The notes below the pieces were generated by a model, which ran no database searches, was not told the DNA's origin, and saw only the letters and a program-made list of their open reading frames with translations. A DNA stretch of 64,000 nt, taken from contig NZ_JASISR010000009.1 in NCBI RefSeq assembly GCF_030063245.1, positions 1-64,000 on the forward strand, in the 5' to 3' direction. Shown here in pieces: positions 51,515-59,374 of the stretch (positions within the stretch are counted from its first letter, which is position 1; every line of letters begins with the position of its first letter). The stretch comes from Paenarthrobacter sp. PH39-S1 (GTDB lineage Bacteria > Actinomycetota > Actinomycetes > Actinomycetales > Micrococcaceae). The position numbers and the translations under genes are program-made.

Positions 51515-54090
51515 GCATTCCCGTGCCCAACCTGGATGACCGTTCCTTCGCGGATCTCGTTGAGAGCGCACGCGAGCGGATACGACAGATCGATCCGGAA
51601 TGGACGGACCTGTCGGTGCACGACCCGGGGATGGTGCTGGTCGAAGCGTTCGCCCACCTCACTGACATGCTCATGTATCGGCTCAACCGGGTGCCGGACA
51701 AACTGTATGCGGTCTACCTCAATCTTCTGGGCACCGCCCTCCGTGCGCCCAGTGCCGCCGAATCCAGACTTGTTTTCACGCGCAGTTCCACGGGCGGCCC
51801 GGAGATCCGGATTCCGCGGGGAACCCAAGTGAGCTGCGTGCCGGGCCTGCCCGGTACCCCGCAGCCTGTCTTTACGACGACGACGGACGGCGTCCTGGCC
51901 GCGGATGCCCAGTCGGTGGAGATTCCCGCCGCAGACGTGGCACTCCACGACGCCGTCCTGCTCGGGGTGGGGACCGGCCGGCCCGGACAGACCTTTGCCC
52001 TTCCCACCGTCCCGGCGGTGTCCGGCCCCGGGCTGGCCATCGCCGTTGAGGTGCCTTCCGGTACCCGGCTTGCCAGCGGCGAAGCGGTACTGGTCGGCGG
52101 CGTCGCCTTCCGGTACTGCCGGGAGGTGGAGGCGTTCGCTGACGCTCAGCCCGGCGAGATGGCCGTGCGGGTTGACCGAACCTCCGGCACTGTCACCTTT
52201 GCCTGGTGGAACGGCCCGGACCCCGATCCGCCCGGGGCGCCGGCGCCGGGGGCCGCGGTGCGGGCCTGGTACCTCGGCGGTGGCGGCGAGCGGGGAAACG
52301 TCGCCGCCGGGCAACTGACCGTCCTGCGCACCCAGATCTCCGGCCTGCACGTGAACAATCCGCAGCCGGCCAGCGGCGGCCGGGACGCCGAGGTGCTGCA
52401 GGACGCGCTGCGCCGCGCGCCGCAGGATTTTCAATCCCGCGACCGCGCGGTGACGGCACGGGATTATGAGCTTCTGGCGGCGCGCAACGGCGCGGTGGCG
52501 CGGACCCGTGCCTTTACCCGGCGCGAGGTGTGGGCGTTCGCCAGCCCGGGGGAGGTCGAGGTCGTGCTCGTTCCGCAGATGCCGCTCAACGACCGGCCGG
52601 ACGGGCGGGTCGACGTTGAACAACTGGCCGCTCAGCAGCGCGAGGATGTGCGGCTGGAGGTGGAACGGTACCTGCAGGAGCGTGCCACCATCGGCGCCAG
52701 GCCCATTGTCCGCTGGGGCCTGTACAAGGAGGTTTTGGTTGAAGCCATCATCGTCATCCGGCAGGATGAAGACGCCGACGCCGTTCGGAGCCGCATTGTC
52801 CGCCGGCTGTCTGAGTTCATCAATCCACTGCCGGTGGGCACCGGCGGATATGGCTCGGGATTCGGCAAGGCCCTGCGCGTGTCAAACCTCTACCGCGCCA
52901 TGGAGGAAGCCGAGCCCGGCGTCCAGTATGTCGAGTCGGTGCGTCTCCGGCTCGACAAGGTGCCCGAGACCGACGCGGTGGGCCTGGCCCAGGCCGAAGG
53001 GCAGGACTCCACTTGGTTTGTGGCCCGGAACGGCACGCTCTTTCGGACCACGAACGCGGGCGATGGCTGGGAGGCCTGCGCGGAATTCACCGATGAGTCG
53101 GTCCGCTCCATCGCGCCCTTTCACACCGCCGGGCCGGGCCGTTCGCTGGAGACCTCACATCCGGGGATGGTCGCGGTGGCCACGACGATCGAGCAGGGTT
53201 CCCGCGTGTACGTCAGCGACGACCTGGGTGAGAGCTGGCGGCGGGTGGCCGAACTCGGCTTTCCGCTGGCCGACCTTGCCTGGGTGGACCGCGCCGGGCG
53301 CCCCGTGCTTCTCCTGGCGGGGGAGAAGGGCATCTATGAGTTGAACGACACCGAGGGCTCCGTGCCCGTGCAGAACGTTGTTGACCCGGCCCAGCCGGAC
53401 TGCGGATTTTATGCGGTGGATTCCTTTGTCGATATCCGTGGCCGGACGGGCGTTGTTGTCGCCGCCGAGGCCTCGGCGGGGATCTGGCTCTCACCCGACG
53501 GGGGAGCCCCGGAGACCTTCCACCGGATCAGGGCCGCCGGCGAAGACGTGCGGTGCCTGGCGGTGCAGTACGACGGCCCCGCGACCTTTCTCTGGCTTGG
53601 TCGTTCGGTGCCGGAGGGCAGCGGTACGGGCTGTGCCCGGTTGAAAATCGACGAACTGGCACGGACCAGCTTTGATGATTCCCTACTGGAATCGTGGGAG
53701 CAGTTCAGCCAGGGATGGGGCGGCGGCAGCTGCTGGGGCATTCATATCGTGGGGGACTCCGCGTATGCCGCCACGCAGAGCGGGGGAGTGCTGCGGCTGC
53801 AGCTGGGGGGAGGGCAGCCGGCCTGGGACCAGCGCGACGTCAATTGCGGTCTCCCGCTACGGGACCGGGCCCGCTTTGATCCCGTCCGTTCCGTTTCCGG
53901 GGCGGTTCGCGACGACGGCACGGTGCTCGTGCTCGCAGCCGGCCCGCGAGGTGTCTACCGCTCCGAGGACACAGCGGACACGTGGCACACCTGCAGCTCC
54001 AGGGTGGTCTCCGATGTGGTCACCCTCCCGGAAACCTGGCTCTTTTGCTCCGGCGCCCATCAGGTTGCAGTGAGGCGGGCCCATGACTGA
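51511..54090 (+). CDS. Baseplate J (gp47-type) protein with C-terminal BNR-like repeats
   Basis: An 859-residue protein. Residues 1-490 match the putative baseplate assembly family (LDDRSFADLVESARERIRQI, then VHDPGMVLVEAFAHLTDMLM and YRLNRVPDKL; later FQSRDRAVTARDYELLAARN). Residues about 495-850 carry Asp-box-like motifs of BNR/sialidase propellers (TTNAGDGWE near 511, SDDLGESWR near 569, SEDTADTWH near 817). The propeller would project from the baseplate and could bind a sugar or protein. GTG start. Confidence 0.88.
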   Translation: MSIPVPNLDDRSFADLVESARERIRQIDPEWTDLSVHDPGMVLVEAFAHLTDMLMYRLNRVPDKLYAVYLNLLGTALRAPSAAESRLVFTRSSTGGPEIRIPRGTQVSCVPGLPGTPQPVFTTTTDGVLAADAQSVEIPAADVALHDAVLLGVGTGRPGQTFALPTVPAVSGPGLAIAVEVPSGTRLASGEAVLVGGVAFRYCREVEAFADAQPGEMAVRVDRTSGTVTFAWWNGPDPDPPGAPAPGAAVRAWYLGGGGERGNVAAGQLTVLRTQISGLHVNNPQPASGGRDAEVLQDALRRAPQDFQSRDRAVTARDYELLAARNGAVARTRAFTRREVWAFASPGEVEVVLVPQMPLNDRPDGRVDVEQLAAQQREDVRLEVERYLQERATIGARPIVRWGLYKEVLVEAIIVIRQDEDADAVRSRIVRRLSEFINPLPVGTGGYGSGFGKALRVSNLYRAMEEAEPGVQYVESVRLRLDKVPETDAVGLAQAEGQDSTWFVARNGTLFRTTNAGDGWEACAEFTDESVRSIAPFHTAGPGRSLETSHPGMVAVATTIEQGSRVYVSDDLGESWRRVAELGFPLADLAWVDRAGRPVLLLAGEKGIYELNDTEGSVPVQNVVDPAQPDCGFYAVDSFVDIRGRTGVVVAAEASAGIWLSPDGGAPETFHRIRAAGEDVRCLAVQYDGPATFLWLGRSVPEGSGTGCARLKIDELARTSFDDSLLESWEQFSQGWGGGSCWGIHIVGDSAYAATQSGGVLRLQLGGGQPAWDQRDVNCGLPLRDRARFDPVRSVSGAVRDDGTVLVLAAGPRGVYRSEDTADTWHTCSSRVVSDVVTLPETWLFCSGAHQVAVRRAHD

Positions 54091-54676
54091 GGATCCGCTG
54101 CTTCGCGTGCTGCCCGAGGTATTCCGGGTCAGCGCATCGTCCAGCGTGCCGCTGCGGGCGCTGACCTCCGTGGCCGGCGAAATGCACCGCCCGGTTCTGG
54201 AGGTGCTGCAAGGCATCGATCGGGTGATTGACCCTTTTCGCGCCCCGGAGGAGCTCATTCCCTACCTTTCCCGCTGGGTGGATCTGGACTGGCTGACACT
54301 GCCGGACCGCGAGTCCGCAGCCGGTCCTGCCCTGGGGGTTCCGACCTCCCGGCAGCGGGACCTCATCGCCAACGCCGCTGATTTGTCCGCACGCCGTGGC
54401 ACCCTTGGCGGCCTGCAGCGATTTCTCCGGCTCGCGACCGGCGTTACGGGATTTCAGATCGAGGACGAGCCGGGCGCGTTCCATGTCCGGGTGCGGGTTC
54501 CTGCGGCGGCGGCGGATCAGCTTGAAATTGTCCGGCGGATCGTTCGGGGCATTAAGCCCGCTCACGTTACTGACGAGGTTCTGCTAATGGACACGCGAGG
54601 CGCCGAAGCCGACGCGCCGGTCCGGCCTTCCACACGACCGCGGATCGGCACCGGAACGGAGGAGAAGGTGCCGTGA
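54083..54676 (+). CDS. Phage tail protein I (baseplate wedge, Pvc12-like)
   Basis: A 197-residue protein. The segments LLRVLPEVFRVSASSSVPLR, DPFRAPEELIPYLSRWVDLD and ARRGTLGGLQRFLRLATGV match the tail protein I family of CIS and contractile phages. It pairs with baseplate J in the wedge. Much shorter than Pvc12, lacking tail-fibre-binding extensions. It overlaps baseplate J by eight bases. Confidence 0.85.
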   Translation: MTEDPLLRVLPEVFRVSASSSVPLRALTSVAGEMHRPVLEVLQGIDRVIDPFRAPEELIPYLSRWVDLDWLTLPDRESAAGPALGVPTSRQRDLIANAADLSARRGTLGGLQRFLRLATGVTGFQIEDEPGAFHVRVRVPAAAADQLEIVRRIVRGIKPAHVTDEVLLMDTRGAEADAPVRPSTRPRIGTGTEEKVP

Positions 54677-55134
54677 GCGAGAGGAACCGCAAGCCCATTC
54701 TCATCGCCGTGGTATGTGCCGCCGTCGCGATTCTCGTACTGGGGCTGGGCATTGGCTTCGGTGGCCGCGATTCGACTGGAAGCAGGAGTTGGCAGGAGTA
54801 CCTATCCGGAATCCGTACGGCAGCAGCCCTACGGCCAGCCGATCTGCGCCTCACTGCCGGGTCCTGTTCGTTCACCGACCATCAATTTACGGTGGTCGGG
54901 TTGTGCACTTTCGCTGTGGACAAGTTCGGTGGTTCCTTTGATCTTGGCCCTCCTACCAAGCGAGCGACGTTGTTGGTGATTGCGGGTACTGCCCAACTTT
55001 CAATGCAGATCGAGGGTACTTCGGTTTCGCAGAACCTTCAGGCCAGCCAGGATGCCAAACTGACCTTCGGTAAATCCGGCGGCACGCTCACCGTGTTTTG
55101 CGCCCCTCTGCCCTGCGTGCTTTCTCTCACGTGA
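54673..55134 (+). CDS. Small one-helix membrane protein of the CIS operon
   Basis: A 153-residue protein with a short basic N-terminus (SERNRKP), one membrane helix (about residues 8-30) and an outer domain of about 120 residues with four cysteines (GSCSF, GLCTF, FCAPLPC). The cysteines could form two disulfides outside the cell. No family recognised. A four-base overlap with tail protein I shows cotranscription with the baseplate genes, implying a membrane role for the machine. Confidence 0.7.
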   Translation: MSERNRKPILIAVVCAAVAILVLGLGIGFGGRDSTGSRSWQEYLSGIRTAAALRPADLRLTAGSCSFTDHQFTVVGLCTFAVDKFGGSFDLGPPTKRATLLVIAGTAQLSMQIEGTSVSQNLQASQDAKLTFGKSGGTLTVFCAPLPCVLSLT

Positions 55135-55239
55135 GGTGCCTGGAGTGAGGAAAGGAACCCCGTTCGTCGTATGGTCAAGGCACCGGGCAGCGTGCACACT
55201 GTACTTGTGCATCGGTGGCACCGGCTATAGGAGGACGCC

Positions 55240-56175
55240 ATGAAAAGCCTCTCAATGACCCTCAGCTCTCCCAACGTTTCCCTACAAGACGGCAAGGGTG
55301 CCCTGACGGCATCCGTGACAAACACATCAGCGGCACCCGAGCGAGTCGTCCTTGGAGCGTTCCCCGGCGCGGAAGTTCCTCCGGTGGATTCCCGGTCCTG
55401 GACCACGATCGAAGAACCGCTGCGAACCATCGCGTCAGGTGCTACGGCACAATACGAAGTCAATTTTGATACCGGCGGAGCGGCTCCGGGAACCTACTCA
55501 ATCAAACTCATTCCCTATTCCGCCGATGATGCCCCTGAGGATTATGCAGAATTGGCTGCGGTGGTCCAGCTTGTGATTGCCGCCGTGCCCGTCAAGCCCA
55601 AAAAGAAGTTCCCCTGGGTCCCCGTGGCAGCAGCCATCGTCGTCCTCATCCTCGGCGTCGGTGCCGTTTGGTTCTTTGTGGCACGCGGGGCAGGACGGCA
55701 GGGGGCCCAGCCGGCCCCTTCGACGACCGCACAAACTCCTGCTGCGCAACAGCTGCAGTTGGCATCGTTGCAGCCGGCGCAAGGGAGCGTCAGCGGCGGA
55801 ACGGTGGTGCAGCTGATCGGCCGATTTAAGGAGCCCACGGTGGTTACCCTGGGCGGAGTCAGCATTCCGGCGGCGCGCGTCAGTGACACTCAGTTCTCCT
55901 TCACGACACGGCAGGCAACACAGGCTGGGAAGGTGCTGCTGGAAGTCCGCAGCGGCGATCAGCTGGTTGGAGCATCTTTGTTCGAATACACCGCTGAGCC
56001 GACGGGCGGCACCGGCCGATGCTTGAATCCGAAAGAATGTGTGAACGTGCAGATTCAGGACTGGAAGGTCATGCGCGACCCCGGCGGACCGGTGATCGAT
56101 CCGGAGCCGGGCAAAATCTTCAATCCCAAGCTGGACGGGGCAATCATTGACCAGCTGCAGAAGCTTGGTCAGTGA
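55240..56175 (+). CDS. CIS-associated one-helix membrane protein with IPT domain (right paralog)
   Basis: A 311-residue protein. The N-terminal domain (1-118) is paralogous to the protein at 43633. A four-lysine stretch and membrane helix (about 125-147) follow, then an IPT/TIG Ig-like domain (about 170-260, LASLQPAQGSVSGGTVVQLI) and a tail with a cysteine pair (RCLNPKECV). As in its paralog, the N-terminal domain should be cytoplasmic and the Ig domain outside. The 105-bp gap before it may hold a separate promoter. Its end overlaps the convergent membrane-protein gene by 32 bp. Confidence 0.75.
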   Translation: MKSLSMTLSSPNVSLQDGKGALTASVTNTSAAPERVVLGAFPGAEVPPVDSRSWTTIEEPLRTIASGATAQYEVNFDTGGAAPGTYSIKLIPYSADDAPEDYAELAAVVQLVIAAVPVKPKKKFPWVPVAAAIVVLILGVGAVWFFVARGAGRQGAQPAPSTTAQTPAAQQLQLASLQPAQGSVSGGTVVQLIGRFKEPTVVTLGGVSIPAARVSDTQFSFTTRQATQAGKVLLEVRSGDQLVGASLFEYTAEPTGGTGRCLNPKECVNVQIQDWKVMRDPGGPVIDPEPGKIFNPKLDGAIIDQLQKLGQ

Positions 56176-56938
56176 CCGAACCGCTGACCCGGATGGCGTT
56201 AACGATCGCGGGAATTGAGCCGATCAGCATGGTGAGCGCCCAGATCAGGGCGACAATACCTATAACGATGGCCCAGAACTGATCTCCGATCGCCACCACG
56301 GGTCCTGGAAGAAATCCGTGGATGAGGCCCAATACCAGCTGCAGCACGACGGATACGGCGACGAGAATCACCAGGCCTTTGACCCGAAGGAAACGCGGTT
56401 GTGAGAGCACGAGGGAAACGCCGAAGACGACTTTCAGAACCAATATGAGTGCCAGCACCGCTGCCGCGGCCCCGGTGGGGAATCCTCCCCAGATGGCGAG
56501 GTATGCGAGTGTGCCAAAGGGTGCGGCCACGAACAAGCCAATCATCAACAGCAACTTGACCACGGCGAGCAGGACCAAAAGGACGCACATCAGCAACCAC
56601 AGCAGGCTCACTATGAGAGTGACGACCCCCTGGACCCTGCCGTACGTCCGCAGTGGAACAATCAGACTCAGGCCGAGCATCAGCAACGTAAAGAGCAGGA
56701 GCCCGTCCAGCAGGGCGAGAAATCCGATTCCCGCCCCGGGCGGCTCGGAACTGCCTTCGGTGCTTGCCGCAGCCACGCCCGGCGGAACCCCTAGATCCAT
56801 CGCACCATCAGCGGCTGATCCTGCGGCCCCGTTATTGCCCAGCCAGAAAGACAGACCCACCTCGGCCAGGACGATCAGGACGACCATCAGGACAGCGACA
56901 ACGAAAAACGGCCGACGCAAATCACCGGCGGCAGGCAC
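56144..56938 (-). CDS. Polytopic membrane protein
   Basis: A 264-residue protein starting at GTG, with an N-terminal membrane helix (residues 10-33), a Gly/Ala-rich outer loop, and about five more helices, some with Leu/Val runs (LLWLLMCVLLVLLAVVKLLL). No catalytic motif is visible and I do not recognise the family. It follows the small two-helix protein gene by three bases. The pair faces the CIS operon and may be a membrane partner of it. Confidence 0.6.
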   Translation of the reverse strand: MPAAGDLRRPFFVVAVLMVVLIVLAEVGLSFWLGNNGAAGSAADGAMDLGVPPGVAAASTEGSSEPPGAGIGFLALLDGLLLFTLLMLGLSLIVPLRTYGRVQGVVTLIVSLLWLLMCVLLVLLAVVKLLLMIGLFVAAPFGTLAYLAIWGGFPTGAAAAVLALILVLKVVFGVSLVLSQPRFLRVKGLVILVAVSVVLQLVLGLIHGFLPGPVVAIGDQFWAIVIGIVALIWALTMLIGSIPAIVNAIRVSGSVTDQASAAGQ

Positions 56939-56941
56939 TGC

Positions 56942-57124
56942 CTAATCCGTTTGTCCGCGCGTGCCGTAGGAGAGAGCGAGAAAGATGCCGCCGAGAATTA
57001 TCAGAGCGATTCCGACGACGATAAGGAACACCGTATTGGTGGCGATGCCGATAATTAGGACAATGATGCCAACAACAATCGCGAGAATCCAAGAGATCCG
57101 GCCTCTGGAAAATAAGCTGACCAT
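56942..57124 (-). CDS. Small two-helix membrane protein, 60 aa
   Basis: Starts at ATG 57124 behind GGAGGG. After VSLFSRGR it has two hydrophobic helices (ISWILAIVVGIIVLIIGIA and VFLIVVGIALIILGGIFLAL) with a short turn. The form recalls small DUF-type membrane proteins common in actinobacteria. First gene of the two-gene minus-strand unit at the right end of the island. Confidence 0.6.
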   Translation of the reverse strand: MVSLFSRGRISWILAIVVGIIVLIIGIATNTVFLIVVGIALIILGGIFLALSYGTRGQTD

Positions 57125-57239
57125 GGTGCCCTCCACGGGATGAAAACCCGAACTGCCTACCTCCGCATTTTAGCCCCAAACGGCGGGATCAGGAGGAAAA
57201 CCGTTGGGAATATGTCAGGCAAGTTGCAGTCCCCGGCAG

Positions 57240-57267
57240 CTAACAAAACGCCGGGGACTGCCGACAG
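57240..57267 (+). promoter_or_regulatory. Sigma-28-type promoter before flbD
   Basis: CTAAC at 57240-57244 and GCCGACAG at 57260-57267, 15 bp apart; one base differs from the GCCGATAG of the other sites. It would drive flbD-motA-motB independently of the flgB promoter, which is now about 25 kb upstream beyond the island. Confidence 0.6.
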
Positions 57268-57313
57268 TAGCTTGCGACGGCCCCGTAGGGTCTGACGAGG
57301 CGAGGATGAACCG

Positions 57314-57616
57314 ATGATCGTAGTGACCCGGCTGGATAACCGCGAATTTGCGATCAACCCTGACCTCATCGAGCGTATCCATGCCAACCCGGACACCACC
57401 TTGGTGATGGCGGACGGTGCCAAGTATATTGTCACCGAGCCGCTGGCCGAAGTCATCGAACTGATCGCTCGGTACCGTGCCTATGTCATCAGTCTGGCGC
57501 GCCATGCCCCCGCAGCGGTGGCGCAGCACGGCGGCCGCACCCTAACGATTGTTCCGCCCTCTGATCCCGGCAGCGAGCGGCCCGGCAATACCGTCCCGCT
57601 ACCACCAGCAAGGTAA
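57314..57616 (+). CDS. flbD: FlbD/SwrD family flagellar protein
   Basis: A 100-residue protein beginning IVVTRLDNREFAINPDLIER, with TTLVMADGAKYIV and EVIELIARYRAYV. This is the whole FlbD domain plus a Pro-rich tail of about 30 residues. In Gram-positive flagellar loci this protein supports stator power (SwrD). A GAGGCGAGG purine-rich site precedes the ATG. Confidence 0.9.
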   Translation: MIVVTRLDNREFAINPDLIERIHANPDTTLVMADGAKYIVTEPLAEVIELIARYRAYVISLARHAPAAVAQHGGRTLTIVPPSDPGSERPGNTVPLPPAR

Positions 57617-57620
57617 CTCC

Positions 57621-58442
57621 ATGGACCCGTCAACACTTATTGGCCTGGCCCTCGCCTTTGGCGCCCTGTTCGGCATGGTCACCCTCGAGGGCGCCCATAT
57701 TCAGTCCCTGCTCCTGCCTCCGCCGATGATCCTGGTCTTTGGCGGGACCCTCGCCGTCGGGCTTGCCGGCTCCACCTTCAAGGACGTCATGCAGGCTGCG
57801 AAGGCGCTGCCCCGTGCCATCAAGGGCAAGACCACGCCGCCGACGGAAAGCATTGACCAGGTGGTCAAGCTGGCGGAGACGGCCAGAAGCGAAGGCCTGC
57901 TCGCCCTGGAACAGGAGGCCGCCAAGGTCAGCGATCCCTTCCTGCGCGGCGCCCTGCAGAACATCGCCGACGGCACGGATGGCGATGAACTGCGGATGAT
58001 GCTCGAAGACGAGGTCGGTACGAAAATCAAGACCGATCATGGCGCCGCCAAGTTCTTCAACAGTCTCGGCGGGTATGCCCCGACCGTCGGCATCATCGGT
58101 ACGGTCGTTTCGCTGACCCACGTGCTGGAGAATCTCAGCAGCCCGGACAAGCTGGGACCGATGATCGCCAGCGCGTTCGTCGCCACGTTGTGGGGGCTGC
58201 TGTCGGCCAACTTCATCTGGCTGCCGATCGGCAGCAGAATGGCCCGGATTTCGGAGCTGGAGGTGGAGCGGATGGTGCTGCTGATGGAAGGTGTCCTGGC
58301 CGTCCAGGCCGGCAGTCAGCCGCTGCTGCTGCGCGAACGGCTGCGGGCCATGGTCCCCGCCCATGATCTGAAGACCGGCTCCGCATTGAAGGGCGCCAGC
58401 GGACCTAAGAGTCCCAAGAGCAAGGAAAAGGAAGCGGCGTGA
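57621..58442 (+). CDS. motA: Flagellar motor stator protein MotA
   Basis: A 273-residue protein with four membrane helices, the cytoplasmic loop charges (DEVGTKIKTDHGAAKFFN region) and the conserved helix GGYAPTVGIIGTVVSLTHVL. It forms the proton-conducting stator with MotB. Lys-rich C-terminal tail. The start is ATG 57621, five bases after flbD. The GTG of motB overlaps its stop. Confidence 0.92.
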   Translation: MDPSTLIGLALAFGALFGMVTLEGAHIQSLLLPPPMILVFGGTLAVGLAGSTFKDVMQAAKALPRAIKGKTTPPTESIDQVVKLAETARSEGLLALEQEAAKVSDPFLRGALQNIADGTDGDELRMMLEDEVGTKIKTDHGAAKFFNSLGGYAPTVGIIGTVVSLTHVLENLSSPDKLGPMIASAFVATLWGLLSANFIWLPIGSRMARISELEVERMVLLMEGVLAVQAGSQPLLLRERLRAMVPAHDLKTGSALKGASGPKSPKSKEKEAA

Positions 58443-59287
58443 GCGCACGTCCGCGCCGGCGGAACTTCGGGAAGCCGGCGGTACAGCACGCCGACGAACG
58501 GTGGATGGCTTCCTATATGGATATGGTCACCGTCCTGATGTGCATGTTCATCGTCCTGTACGCCATGTCCACGGTGGATTCCAACAAATTCGAGAGGCTG
58601 AAGAATTCCCTCGCCACCGGCTTCGGCGTCGAACAGACCACCAAGGTTGACACCGCCACCGGCGTCGTGGTCCCGCCGGACAAGATCAATTCGGAAGCCG
58701 AAGGCTTTGCCGATCCGGCGGTGATCCAAACGAACGTGGCCCCACCGGAATCCGTCCAGAAGGAATTGGCCCAGAAGGAAGTCGCGCGGCTGACAGCCCT
58801 GCGGGACAAGATGGAGGCCAACCTTGCGGCCATTGGCATGACTGCTGCCGTGAAGTTCAAAATCGACGAGCGCGGCCTCACCGTCCGACTGGTGAGTTCG
58901 GAGACATTCTTTATGCCCGATGATGCCCGACTGACCAGACCTACGACCGCCGTCTTGGATGCGATTGCCCCGGTCCTGGCAGAGGTGTCGTTGGATGTCT
59001 CGGTGGAGGGAAACGCAGCGCTGGTGCCGGAGTCGATTCCCAATCCGCAGTACTGGGAAATCTCCGCAGCCCGGGCCACCAACGTCGTCCGGCATCTGAT
59101 CGAGGCGGATGGTATATCCCAGACCCGGATGGCCGCGGTCAGCTTTGGGGCGGCCCGGCCGGTGGGGGCGACGAACAGCGCCGACGATCTGGCCAAGAAC
59201 CGCCGGGTGGATATCGTGGTGCTTTCGGACCAGCCCGAGAGCGTGCGCTCGCTGATTCCTCAGGTCCTCAAGGCCGGCGGACAGTGA
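58439..59287 (+). CDS. motB: Flagellar motor stator protein MotB
   Basis: A 282-residue protein. A basic N-terminus (RPRRRNFGKP) precedes one membrane helix with the proton-binding aspartate (SYMDMVTVLMCMFIVLYAMS). The C-terminal OmpA-like peptidoglycan-binding domain follows (VEGNAALVPESIPN, then ISAARATNVVRHLIEADGIS and KNRRVDIVV). GTG start with four-base overlap to motA. Confidence 0.93.
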   Translation: MSARPRRRNFGKPAVQHADERWMASYMDMVTVLMCMFIVLYAMSTVDSNKFERLKNSLATGFGVEQTTKVDTATGVVVPPDKINSEAEGFADPAVIQTNVAPPESVQKELAQKEVARLTALRDKMEANLAAIGMTAAVKFKIDERGLTVRLVSSETFFMPDDARLTRPTTAVLDAIAPVLAEVSLDVSVEGNAALVPESIPNPQYWEISAARATNVVRHLIEADGISQTRMAAVSFGAARPVGATNSADDLAKNRRVDIVVLSDQPESVRSLIPQVLKAGGQ

Positions 59288-59346
59288 GCGCCGGCTGCCG
59301 GCAGAAGAGGTTCGACGGCGGCGGCTAAGAAAGCCGCGGGTAACTG

Positions 59347-59374
59347 CTAACGGCGCGGACAGACCGGCCGATAG
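59347..59374 (+). promoter_or_regulatory. Sigma-28-type promoter of fliM operon
   Basis: CTAAC at 59347-59351, 15 bp, GCCGATAG at 59367-59374. It occupies most of the 95 bp between motB and fliM, where many relatives carry fliL. The expected transcription start is near 59381, so the fliM message may be nearly leaderless. Confidence 0.7.

Larger units (their letters stand above)
41711..57136. other. Contractile injection system island inserted between flgE and flbD
   Basis: Fifteen genes separate flgE from flbD, which are usually neighbours. Ten run as one unit on the plus strand (44702-55134, gaps of at most 12 bp): cap-like, sheath, tube, disordered protein, LysM hub, spike, PAAR-like tip, gp25, baseplate J, tail protein I and a small membrane protein form its sequence. 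They are bracketed by paralogous membrane proteins (43633 and 55240), a sigma/anti-sigma-like pair on the minus strand at the left and a two-gene membrane module at the right. No capsid, terminase, integrase, holin or lysin gene is seen, arguing against a prophage. Confidence 0.85.

Noticed and set aside
41711-57136. Prophage or type VI secretion system
   Set aside because: No integrase, terminase, portal, capsid or lysis genes and no TssJ/L/M membrane complex or ClpV are present. The gene set and order fit a CIS.
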